The position numbers and the translations under genes are program-made. Shown in pieces: positions 1 to 5,132 of a stretch of 6,090 bases of DNA. The notes below the pieces were generated by a model. It had not been told where the DNA came from. It ran no database searches and saw only the letters and a program-made list of their open reading frames with translations. Each line of letters begins with the position of its first letter. The first letter of the stretch is position 1. Source of the DNA: Thalassospira sp. UBA1131 (lineage in GTDB: Bacteria > Pseudomonadota > Alphaproteobacteria > Rhodospirillales > Thalassospiraceae); the NCBI RefSeq assembly GCF_002311515.1, contig NZ_DCAO01000008.1:14473-20562 (forward strand), in the 5' to 3' direction.

Positions 1-651
1 CCCAAGACCGATGGCATTCGCTTAAAACAGATCGAATTTGTGGCCCTGTCGCCGGGCAAAGTCCTGGCCGTGCTGGTAGCCCATAATGGCAGTGTCGAGA
101 ACCGAATCCTTGATGTTCCGCCTGATTTGCCCGCCTCGGCATTGACAGAAGCGGCAAACTATCTAAATACCCGGTTGGCTGGAAAGACGCTTGATGATGC
201 GCGCCTTTTGATGACGAAGGAGCGTGATCGTCTCAAGCAGGAGCTTGATGAACTTTCCGCCAATCTGATTGATGCGGGCCTGGCAACATGGGCCGGCGGG
301 GTCAAGGGATCGTCCCTGATTGTGAAGGGGCAATCCCAGCTGCTGGAAAATATCGATACGATTGAACAGCTTGAGACCGTTCGCCGCCTGTTTAACGTGC
401 TTGAAGCCCGCGATCAGATGATTGAACTGCTCGATGTGACGACGGATGCCCAGGGTGTTCAGATTTTCATCGGGTCGGAGAATAAACTGTTCGGCGGATC
501 GGGTCTTTCGATGGTGATTTCGCCCTATCAGAATGCTGAAGGCAGCATTGTGGGTGCAATCGGGGTTGTCGGACCGACCCGGATCAATTATGCCCGGATC
601 ATTCCGCTGGTCGATTACACCGCCAAGCTGGTCGGTCGACTGATTGGATAA
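1..651 (+). CDS. hrcA: HrcA heat-inducible transcription repressor (5' partial)
   Basis: Repressor of class I heat-shock genes that binds CIRCE operators and is kept active by GroEL. The frame is open from base 1 and ends at TAA 649-651, giving 216 visible residues. Family members are about 340-350 aa, so roughly the first 130 residues, including the winged-helix DNA-binding domain, lie upstream of the window. What remains is the dimerisation and inserted domain region. Recognisable parts are the stretch FVALSPGKVLAVLVAHNG near the left edge, the segment IFIGSENKLFGGSGLSMV late in the protein, and the very conserved end GPTRINYARIIPLVDYTA. The ATG at position 40 is internal and is not the start. 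grpE follows 51 nt later on the same strand, the usual alphaproteobacterial hrcA-grpE order. Any CIRCE element would be outside the window. The family assignment is firm. Confidence 0.96.
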   Translation, partial: PKTDGIRLKQIEFVALSPGKVLAVLVAHNGSVENRILDVPPDLPASALTEAANYLNTRLAGKTLDDARLLMTKERDRLKQELDELSANLIDAGLATWAGGVKGSSLIVKGQSQLLENIDTIEQLETVRRLFNVLEARDQMIELLDVTTDAQGVQIFIGSENKLFGGSGLSMVISPYQNAEGSIVGAIGVVGPTRINYARIIPLVDYTAKLVGRLIG

Positions 652-654
652 ATC

Positions 655-676
655 GCGGCGCTGCGTGTCAGGCCGC
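655..676 (+). other. Small hairpin in the hrcA-grpE spacer
   Basis: GCGGC at 655-659 can pair with GCCGC at 672-676 across a 12-nt loop, directly after the hrcA stop. No U-run follows, so it does not look like a terminator. It could be a processing or mRNA-stability hairpin between the two cistrons, or chance in a GC-rich spacer. Weak call. Confidence 0.25.
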
Positions 677-702
677 ATAACGTGAAAGTAGCAAGGTTAG
701 CC

Positions 703-1344
703 ATGTCGGAAACCGCAAAGAACACTCCTGAAGATCTGCAGGACGTCAATGCAGAGGAAACCGCTTCTGAAGAGGTCGCAGCAGAGGCGACCGAGGAAGT
801 TGTTGAGGACGCCGCACCCCAGGACCCGATCGCCGCACTTGAAGCCGAAGTCGCGGAGCTCAAGGACCGTCTGCTGCGCCAGGCCGCCGAGGTGGAAAAC
901 ACCCGCCGCCGCGCCAAAAAAGACGTCGAGGATGCCGGTAACTACGCCATTACCAAATTCGCCCGCGACCTTTTGGATGTCAGCGACAACCTGCGCCGCG
1001 CGCTTGATGCCGCGGGCGATACATCCAATGCCGATCCGGCGATGAAGACGCTGTTTGACGGGGTCGAGATGACCGAACAGGCCCTGCAAAAGGCGCTTGA
1101 AAAGAACGGCATCGAAAAGCTTGAACCGCTTGGTGAAAAGCTTGATCCGAACAAACATCAGGCCGTGTTTGAACTGCCGCATCCGGAATATCCGGACGGC
1201 CACGTCGCACAGGTCATGCAGGCTGGTTACGTGCTTAAGGGCCGCTTGCTGCGCCCGGCCATGGTCGGTGTGACCAAAAATCCGGGCGGTGAAAAACCAA
1301 GCCAGACCGACACCCCGGGTGGGAATGTCGATACCTCTGCCTGA
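703..1344 (+). CDS. grpE: GrpE, nucleotide exchange factor of DnaK
   Basis: Cytoplasmic co-chaperone that releases ADP from DnaK during the Hsp70 cycle. The product is 213 aa. The acidic, Ala/Glu-rich N-terminus (residues 1-40) is variable in the family. A long coiled coil follows at about 42-100 (IAALEAEVAELKDRLLRQAA, then ENTRRRAKKD and KFARDLLDVSDNLRRAL). The C-terminal beta-wing domain carries the GrpE signature at about 165-191, with GYVLKGRLLRPAMVGVTK. Start choice: ATG 703 has AAGG at 693-696, six bases upstream. An in-frame GTG at 682 would add seven residues (VKVARLA) that do not resemble a GrpE start. The gene follows hrcA with 51 nt between, presumably in the same transcript, and ends at an intrinsic terminator. 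dnaK and dnaJ are not next to it, as in other alphaproteobacteria where they sit elsewhere. Confidence 0.97.
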   Translation: MSETAKNTPEDLQDVNAEETASEEVAAEATEEVVEDAAPQDPIAALEAEVAELKDRLLRQAAEVENTRRRAKKDVEDAGNYAITKFARDLLDVSDNLRRALDAAGDTSNADPAMKTLFDGVEMTEQALQKALEKNGIEKLEPLGEKLDPNKHQAVFELPHPEYPDGHVAQVMQAGYVLKGRLLRPAMVGVTKNPGGEKPSQTDTPGGNVDTSA

Positions 1345-1394
1345 TCGCCAGAAAAATTTCAGATAAACCGGTTTTAGCGGATCGGTTTCGCATT

Positions 1395-1432
1395 CACCCC
1401 TGCCAGACAGACTTGGCGGGGGTGTTTTGTTT
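1395..1432 (+). terminator. Rho-independent terminator after grpE
   Basis: An 11-bp stem pairs CACCCCTGCCA (1395-1405) with TGGCGGGGGTG (1414-1424) around an 8-nt loop. The only non-Watson-Crick pair is T1401-G1418. It is followed at once by TTTTGTTT (1425-1432). It lies 50 bp after the grpE stop and 45 bp before the sirtuin start, so it should separate the heat-shock transcript from cobB. Confidence 0.9.
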
Positions 1433-1476
1433 GCATTAGGCTACCGGCACTGATCACCAGCACAGGACCGCACACC

Positions 1477-2223
1477 ATGCCGCTTCGCCCCGACCTGATC
1501 GATATCCTGCGCGATGAAAACGCCCCGATTGTCATCCTGACCGGGGCTGGCATTTCCAAGGAAAGCGGACTTCATACCTTTCGCGATCCCGATGGCATCT
1601 GGGCGAGATACGATATATCCGAAGTCGCAACGCCCGAGGCCTTCGTGAGTAATCCCGATCTGGTGCATCATTTCTACAACGACCGCCGGGCTGGCTTGCA
1701 TGACCCGGCGGTTCAACCCAATGCCGCCCATCTGGCCCTGGCACGGCTGGAGGCCGAATGGCCTGGTGACGTGTTGCTTGTAACCCAGAACATTGATGAC
1801 CTGCATGGCCGGGCCGGGTCCAAAAACCTCATCCACATGCATGGTGAACTTCTGAAAATCCGCTGCAATCACTGTGATCTGCTCACCGATTGGCCGGGCG
1901 ACTTTGCCAAGGAAACCCCCTGCCCAGGTTGCGGCAAGGCCGGCGGCTTGCGCCCGCATGTGGTGTGGTTTGGCGAAATGCCGCTTGAGATGGAACGCAT
2001 TTACGCTGCCCTTGGCGATTGCGGGCTTTTCATCTCGATCGGGACATCGGGCAATGTCTATCCGGCGGCCGGATTTGTGCAAGTCGCCCACGAGGAAGCC
2101 GGGGCTGAAACGGTCGAGCTCAATCTCGAACCCAGTTCGGGTGCCACACTGTTTGATCACAGCCGCTATGGCCCCGCCACCGAACTGGTCCCGGCCTTTG
2201 TTTCCGCCCTGCTCGGTGATTGA
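1477..2223 (+). CDS. cobB: NAD-dependent protein deacylase, sirtuin (CobB type)
   Basis: Removes acyl groups from lysine side chains using NAD+, giving nicotinamide and O-acyl-ADP-ribose; cytoplasmic. The product is 248 aa, a normal size for bacterial class III sirtuins. Rossmann-fold motifs are GAGIS (23-27) with TFRD (34-37), TQNID (103-107), GTSG (189-192) and NLEP (216-219). The catalytic histidine is H122 in HMHGE. The zinc site is C130, C133, C149 and C152, two intact CxxC pairs. Y67 and R70 form the YxxR motif that in E. coli CobB (Y92/R95) and SIRT5 favours succinyl or malonyl substrates, so desuccinylase as well as deacetylase activity is likely by family knowledge. AGGA at 1464-1467 lies nine bases before the ATG. 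Tandem stops TGA-TAG end the gene. It has its own region after the grpE terminator and converges on the ArsR-like gene with only 9 nt between. Confidence 0.95.
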   Translation: MPLRPDLIDILRDENAPIVILTGAGISKESGLHTFRDPDGIWARYDISEVATPEAFVSNPDLVHHFYNDRRAGLHDPAVQPNAAHLALARLEAEWPGDVLLVTQNIDDLHGRAGSKNLIHMHGELLKIRCNHCDLLTDWPGDFAKETPCPGCGKAGGLRPHVVWFGEMPLEMERIYAALGDCGLFISIGTSGNVYPAAGFVQVAHEEAGAETVELNLEPSSGATLFDHSRYGPATELVPAFVSALLGD

Positions 2224-2232
2224 TAGCTGGCC

Positions 2233-2913
2233 TTAAGGATTGATCAAATCACGGAATGATTTCTCGCCGGCATCACTGAACCGCACAATGCGCGACTCCG
2301 GCATCCGTCCGGCCCAACCAAGATCATAAAACCGATCCAGCAAGGCCGCCCCGAAGGAGCCCGCCAGATGCGACTGTCGGGCACTCCAATCAAGGCACTC
2401 CCGACACAGCGGTCGGCGCTTGGCCCGCAAGCCATCGAGATCAATGCCAAACGTGTTGGCAAAATTGATCCCGGCCGGTGTCAGGGCAACACCATTGATG
2501 TTGCTTTCAATCAGTTTGCGTTTGGCAAGGCCATCAAATAGTGCAACCCCCATGTCACCCGCCAGATGGTCATAACAAACCCGTGCCTTGCGCAGCTCCG
2601 GGTCCTTGGGCCCGGTGCGCACGCGGTTATGCCCGACCCGATTGGCAATCCCCATCAGGATTTCCAGTGCCTCGACAATATCAGGGCCGCTCAGCGTGAA
2701 GTAACGATACCGTCCCTGCTTGCGCGGCACAACGATCTGACCGGCTTCAAGCTTTGCCAGATGCGAGCTTGCCGTTTGCGGTGTCACACCGGCTTCTTGG
2801 GCCAGCTCGGCCGCAGTTAATGCCCGGCCACTCATAAGTGCTGTCAGCATATTTGCGCGCGCCGGATCGCCAAGCAATGCGGCCACGCGGGCGATATCGG
2901 GTCCTTCTTTCAT
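2233..2913 (-). CDS. ArsR-like winged-helix transcriptional regulator with Cys/His-containing C-terminal domain
   Basis: Probable cytoplasmic DNA-binding repressor of 226 aa, about twice the size of a minimal ArsR/SmtB protein. Residues 7-75 form the winged helix: IARVAALLGDPARANML, then the helix-turn-helix LTAAELAQEAGVTPQTASSH (32-51) and the wing GRYRYFTLS (67-75). The second half (about 105-226) is an extra domain with C113 and H116 (CYDH), C170 and C173 (CREC) and H182. That arrangement could bind a metal or respond to thiol oxidation; this is inference, and the ligand is unknown. No classic ArsR ELCVCDL metal-box motif is present. The gene diverges from the NIPSNAP-ABM pair, so it probably controls them and itself through the palindromes at 2916-2941. 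There is no Shine-Dalgarno before ATG 2913, and the predicted promoter would start the transcript at or next to the A of the ATG. The family call is firm, the target inferred. Confidence 0.88.
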   Translation of the reverse strand: MKEGPDIARVAALLGDPARANMLTALMSGRALTAAELAQEAGVTPQTASSHLAKLEAGQIVVPRKQGRYRYFTLSGPDIVEALEILMGIANRVGHNRVRTGPKDPELRKARVCYDHLAGDMGVALFDGLAKRKLIESNINGVALTPAGINFANTFGIDLDGLRAKRRPLCRECLDWSARQSHLAGSFGAALLDRFYDLGWAGRMPESRIVRFSDAGEKSFRDLINP

Positions 2914-2915
2914 AG

Positions 2916-2941
2916 TTCGATGCTAATCGAAGCATTAATGC
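2916..2941. promoter_or_regulatory. Nested palindromes, likely operator of the ArsR-like regulator
   Basis: Three overlapping inverted repeats lie in 26 bp: TTCGAT-4-ATCGAA (2916-2931, perfect), ATGCT-6-AGCAT (2920-2935, perfect) and GCATTAATGC (2932-2941, perfect). They cover the predicted -10 of the regulator gene and sit upstream of a GATAAT (2953-2958) that may be the -10 for the divergent NIPSNAP gene. The position suits coordinate repression of both directions. The binding itself is inferred. Confidence 0.6.
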
Positions 2942-2948
2942 GCGGCAA
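2920..2948 (-). promoter_or_regulatory. Candidate promoter of the ArsR-like gene (leaderless)
   Basis: On the minus strand, TTGCCG (-35, positions 2948-2943) and TAGCAT (-10, positions 2925-2920) are separated by 17 bp. Each matches the sigma-70 consensus at four of six positions. Transcription starting seven bases past the -10 would begin about position 2913, which is the A of the start codon. With no purine-rich ribosome site upstream, a leaderless mRNA is plausible. This is read from sequence only. Confidence 0.45.
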
Positions 2949-3003
2949 TCGGGATAATGGGTCGCGTCACCCAACAAGATGTTTCTCCTGAAAGGACGCT
3001 GTC

Positions 3004-3330
3004 ATGATTACCTGCTTCATTCGCTACGAAATCGACCCGTACAAAAAAGACGCCTTCATTGAATATGCCCGCAACTGGGGGCAGGCTATCCCGCGTTGCG
3101 GGGCGGACCTTGTCGGCTATTTCGCCCCGCATGAAGGATCGGTCTCGACCGCCTATGGTATCTATCATTTGCCAGATTTGGCATCCTATGAAGCCTATCG
3201 CGCGCGGTTGAAAGATGATCCCTTGGGCCGCGAGAACTACGAATTCTCCCAGCGCGAGAAATTCATCCTGCGCGAAGAACGCCAGTTTCTAAAAATTGCC
3301 TCCACCCCGCATAAGGGTCAGGACCTATGA
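3004..3330 (+). CDS. NIPSNAP family protein (C-terminus altered by an inserted element)
   Basis: Small cytoplasmic protein of 108 aa with the dimeric alpha/beta-barrel (ferredoxin-like) fold of the NIPSNAP family. The biochemical role of bacterial NIPSNAPs is not established. Family features seen: the opening strand MITCFIRYEIDPYK (1-14), the helix with DAFIEYARNWG (16-26), PRCGADLVGYFAPHEG (30-45), and the helix SYEAYRARLKDDPLGR (61-76) with FILREERQFL at the end. AAAGGA at 2991-2996, seven bases before ATG 3004, is a good ribosome site. It is divergent from the ArsR-like gene and upstream of an ABM-type gene. The last five residues (KGQDL) and the stop codon come from the terminal repeat of the element at 3315-3577. 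The former ending was probably PH(K/E)ELIKP, with its stop overlapping the next gene. The conserved domain itself is intact, so the protein is probably functional. Confidence 0.9.
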   Translation: MITCFIRYEIDPYKKDAFIEYARNWGQAIPRCGADLVGYFAPHEGSVSTAYGIYHLPDLASYEAYRARLKDDPLGRENYEFSQREKFILREERQFLKIASTPHKGQDL

Positions 3331-3345
3331 ATTTAGTTAGAATGG
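3315..3345 (+). repeat. Left terminal inverted repeat
   Basis: Begins GGGTCAGGACCTATGAATTT and ends GAATGG. It is the reverse complement of 3547-3577 except at two positions (A3335 and A3339 on this side). It contains the near-palindrome GGTC-AG-GACC and supplies the NIPSNAP stop codon. Confidence 0.92.
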
Positions 3346-3440
3346 TCGCTCAGATCTGTGCGGATACGCGAAGCGAAACCGCAGGAAGATATCCATCTTT
3401 CAAGGTTTTGCGACAAAGTAGTCCGTGCATATCTGAGGGA
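3346..3440 (+). repeat. Left hairpin arm of the element
   Basis: Positions 3346-3365 pair with 3421-3440: 15 Watson-Crick pairs, 3 G-U pairs and 2 mismatches in 20. Further in, GCGAAACC (3373-3380) pairs with GGTTTTGC (3404-3411), and GGAAGAT (3384-3390) with ATCTTTC (3395-3401), closing on a 4-nt loop. The arm starts at the base after the left terminal repeat. Confidence 0.75.
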
Positions 3441-3449
3441 TCCGACGGA

Positions 3450-3546
3450 CAGGGTTTATATTTGCAAACTCCCGCGTCAAATCCCTTGCACGGGATACCA
3501 ACCCGCCCGGCGGGATTTTTCTTGGATTTCACAAATATAAACCCTG
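3450..3546 (+). repeat. Right hairpin arm of the element
   Basis: CAGGGTTTATATTTG (3450-3464) and CAAATATAAACCCTG (3532-3546) form a perfect 15-bp inverted repeat that ends exactly where the right terminal repeat begins. Inside it, AAATCCC (3479-3485) has competing partners: GGGAT (3492-3496), GGGATTT (3512-3518) and GGATTT (3524-3529). The apex can therefore adopt alternative folds. Confidence 0.8.
3502..3523 (+). terminator. Possible intrinsic terminator inside the element
   Basis: CCCGC (3502-3506) pairs with GCGGG (3510-3514) around a 3-nt loop and is followed by ATTTTTCTT. The stem is short but all G-C. If active on plus-strand transcripts, it would reduce ABM expression relative to NIPSNAP. 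The competing fold with AAATCCC could weaken it. Confidence 0.35.
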
Positions 3547-3577
3547 CCATTCGAACCAAATTCATAGGTCCTGACCC
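3547..3577 (-). repeat. Right terminal inverted repeat
   Basis: Mirror copy of the left end, finishing AAATTCATAGGTCCTGACCC on the plus strand. The ABM ribosome site GGAG (3581-3584) lies just outside it and was not destroyed by the insertion. Confidence 0.92.
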
Positions 3578-3595
3578 TGAGGAGCTGATCAAACC

Positions 3596-3943
3596 ATGAT
3601 TGCCGTCATTTTCGAGGTCACCCCGCACGATGGACGCTATGACGATTACCTTGCGATTGCCGGCGATCTCAAACCCGTGCTTGAAACCATGGATGGTTTT
3701 ATCTCGATCGAACGATTTCAAAGCCTGACCAATCCCGGCAAGGTTTTATCGCTGTCTTTCTGGCGCGATGAGGACGCAATTGCCGCCTGGCGCAATCTGG
3801 GCGAGCACCGTACCGCCCAGATCAAGGGACGGCACAAGGTTTTTGAAGATTACCGTTTGCGGGTGGCCGGTGTGATCCGGGATTACGGCCTTCATGACCG
3901 TGATCAGGCCCCGGATGATTCCCGCGCACAACATGATCGCTGA
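3596..3943 (+). CDS. Antibiotic biosynthesis monooxygenase (ABM) family protein
   Basis: Small cytoplasmic protein of 115 aa with the ABM-type dimeric alpha/beta-barrel fold. Members include heme- or cofactor-free quinol oxygenases, but many have no known substrate, and the family name does not prove antibiotic synthesis. Seen: first strand MIAVIFEVTP (1-10), helix YDDYLAIAGDLKPVLE (15-30), DGFISIERFQSLTNPGKVLS (33-52), SFWRDEDAIAAWRNL (54-68) and the end helix/strand with FEDYRLRVAGVIRDYG. The Trp-rich FWRDEDAIAAWRN block is typical of the family. The last 15 residues (DRDQAPDDSRAQHDR) are hydrophilic and probably disordered. GGAG at 3581-3584 is 11 bases before the ATG, slightly far. The ATGA at 3596-3599 probably once overlapped the NIPSNAP stop before the element was inserted. 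It converges on the permease gene with 23 nt between and no clear terminator. Confidence 0.88.
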   Translation: MIAVIFEVTPHDGRYDDYLAIAGDLKPVLETMDGFISIERFQSLTNPGKVLSLSFWRDEDAIAAWRNLGEHRTAQIKGRHKVFEDYRLRVAGVIRDYGLHDRDQAPDDSRAQHDR

Positions 3944-3966
3944 TTTGTAACGTCGGTCATCGGGAC

Positions 3967-4929
3967 TCAGGCCTTGGCCGGTTTCGGGGATGCTTCTTCA
4001 TCCCCGATTTCGCTACTCTCGGCAAATTCGGCAAATTCTTCTTCGACAGCATCCTCGACCACTTTGGCACCGCCCTTGTAATCAAGCAGCATCACGGCCA
4101 GCACCACGATCCCTGCCCCGATGAAAATCACCGGCACCGGCAGCATGTCAAAGAAGATCAAATCCATCGCGACCGAAAATGGCAGGGCGGTGTATGCCGC
4201 AGGCGACACCACACTGGCATCCGCAACCCGGACAGCCCGCAACACCATATAGTTGGTCAGCATGGCAAAGAAACCGGCACCCGACGCATAAAGCCAATCG
4301 GCCACTGAGGCCGGATACCATGTGATCATCGCAATCGGCACCCAGATCGCAACCGCGATGATCTGAGGCCAGAAGAGCATGGAAAAATTGGTTTCGGTCC
4401 GGGTCAGCACCTTGGCAAACAAAGTCTGGGCGGAAAAACAGAACGCCCCGATCAGGGCTGCGGCCACACCCAGCGGCACGCCAAAGCCATCCATGCGCGG
4501 GAAACACATCACCCACACGCCAACAAGGCCCAGAAGGGTTGCGATGATTTTGCGCGGGGTCAGTTTCTCGCCCAAAATCACCACCGCCAACATCACGGTC
4601 AGCAACGCCTCGATAAACAGATAGGCGTTGACCTCGGCGATGCTCATCTGGCGCAGCGCAAAGAACACAAAGAACAGCGACCCGTACCATAAAACGCCGC
4701 GCGCAATATGGGCCACCGGGCGGCGCGTTCGGATCTGGCGCGTGCCGATAAACATGATGATGACCAGGAACACCGCAACGGTGGTCAGGGCACGCATCGC
4801 AAGGATCTGCGAGGTCGGCACATCGTGCGAGACAAGCTTGGCACAAACATCGACAAAAACGCCCGATGCCATGGCAGCCGTCATCCACAGGACACCGCGG
4901 AAATTTCCGCTCAGTCGCGTTGCGGTCAT
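3967..4929 (-). CDS. EamA/DMT-family permease
   Basis: Inner-membrane transporter of the drug/metabolite superfamily; the substrate cannot be told from sequence. The product is 320 aa from ATG 4929. About ten hydrophobic segments are seen, roughly at 12-30, 43-62, 77-93, 99-118, 126-143, 152-172, 183-203, 211-231, 237-260 and 265-283, the usual two five-helix EamA repeats. The first repeat ends with the family hallmark GEKLTPRKI (120-128). Start choice: a TTG two codons earlier (4935) is possible, but GGGA lies eight bases before the ATG and only two before the TTG. After the last helix comes an unusual acidic tail of about 36 residues (285-320) with EEEFAEFAE; a perfect 9-bp tandem repeat at 4021-4038 encodes the repeated EFA. 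The gene is divergent from a LysR regulator, which is its likely controller. Confidence 0.92.
   Translation of the reverse strand: MTATRLSGNFRGVLWMTAAMASGVFVDVCAKLVSHDVPTSQILAMRALTTVAVFLVIIMFIGTRQIRTRRPVAHIARGVLWYGSLFFVFFALRQMSIAEVNAYLFIEALLTVMLAVVILGEKLTPRKIIATLLGLVGVWVMCFPRMDGFGVPLGVAAALIGAFCFSAQTLFAKVLTRTETNFSMLFWPQIIAVAIWVPIAMITWYPASVADWLYASGAGFFAMLTNYMVLRAVRVADASVVSPAAYTALPFSVAMDLIFFDMLPVPVIFIGAGIVVLAVMLLDYKGGAKVVEDAVEEEFAEFAESSEIGDEEASPKPAKA
4021..4038. repeat. 9-bp tandem duplication in the permease tail
   Basis: GGCAAATTC occurs twice head to tail and encodes EFA-EFA on the minus strand. It is in frame, so copy-number change by slippage would add or remove three residues of the acidic tail. 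Confidence 0.8.
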
Positions 4930-4958
4930 GGTCAATCCCGGTTTCGAAAGGAATATTG

Positions 4959-5032
4959 GGGTTTCCGGCAGTTGGGGGGAGGCTGCTTACGTGGTGGCGC
5001 AAGGAGGCATAAGTCATTACGGCCGGAAACCC
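4959..5032 (-). promoter_or_regulatory. Possible structured leader of the permease mRNA
   Basis: GGGTTTCCGGC (4959-4969) and GCCGGAAACCC (5022-5032) are a perfect 11-bp inverted repeat with 52 nt between. Nested inside, CTTACG (4986-4991) and CATAAG (5008-5013) can pair as six base pairs including one G-U on the minus-strand RNA, with a 16-nt loop containing CCTCC. The structure would end 29 nt before the permease ATG. The loop side also contains a C-rich CCTCCCCCC that could face the GGGA ribosome site. I do not match it to a known riboswitch class. It could instead be a paired DNA-binding site. Confidence 0.45.
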
Positions 5033-5120
5033 TGTATGACGATGATATTGCCTGCTTGTTTGGAAAAATACGAATGAAGCTTTTTCAGCCATTGTTGAGA
5101 TTTTTTTGGCCCACTTTTCG

Positions 5121-5132
5121 ATCAGGCCTGAT
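5121..5132. promoter_or_regulatory. 12-bp perfect palindrome, candidate LysR operator
   Basis: ATCAGGCCTGAT lies 44 bp before the chosen LysR start and 20 bp before an alternative start, inside the divergent region. Its placement suits autoregulation by the LysR protein. Sequence alone does not show binding, and one such palindrome is weak evidence. Confidence 0.4.

Larger units (their letters stand above)
3315..3577. mobile_element. MITE-like non-autonomous element with 31-bp terminal inverted repeats
   Basis: A 263-bp element without a transposase gene lies between two operon genes. Its ends are inverted repeats of 31 bp with 29 matches. The next outward base on each side (A3314, T3578) is also complementary. 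Flanks are TAA (3312-3314) and TGA (3578-3580), compatible with a TNA target duplication that has since gained one substitution. TNA duplications are known from some IS5-family groups, so an IS5-type parent is a possibility only. The interior is two hairpin arms (3346-3440 and 3450-3546) that fill the space between the ends, so the element can fold as a three-way junction. Excision with one TNA copy restores one continuous frame at the NIPSNAP-ABM junction, which independently supports the boundaries. I cannot name the family. Confidence 0.8.

Noticed and set aside
682..702. GTG 682 as the grpE start
   Set aside because: The added residues do not look like GrpE, and the ATG at 703 has a properly spaced AAGG.
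1365..1374. AAACCGGTTT palindrome between grpE and its terminator
   Set aside because: A 10-bp AT/GC palindrome with no clear promoter around it; likely chance or part of the terminator approach.
1441..2160. A 239-codon minus-strand frame opposite the sirtuin
   Set aside because: The plus strand encodes a complete sirtuin with all motifs; the antisense frame has no family features.
2224..2232. A bidirectional terminator between the sirtuin and the ArsR-like gene
   Set aside because: Only 9 nt separate the stops, and I see no stable stem with a U-run on either strand there.
3475..3500. tRNA-like 3' end (TCAAATCCC ... GATACCA) inside the element
   Set aside because: The T-stem and acceptor strands have no matching 5' partners upstream, so this is not a tRNA or a convincing tRNA remnant.
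5001..5007. AAGGAGG, a perfect Shine-Dalgarno on the plus strand in the permease-LysR gap
   Set aside because: No ATG, GTG or TTG lies within 4-15 bases downstream. The nearest ATG (5035) is 27 nt away and opens only a 14-codon frame. On the minus strand the site is part of the proposed leader loop.
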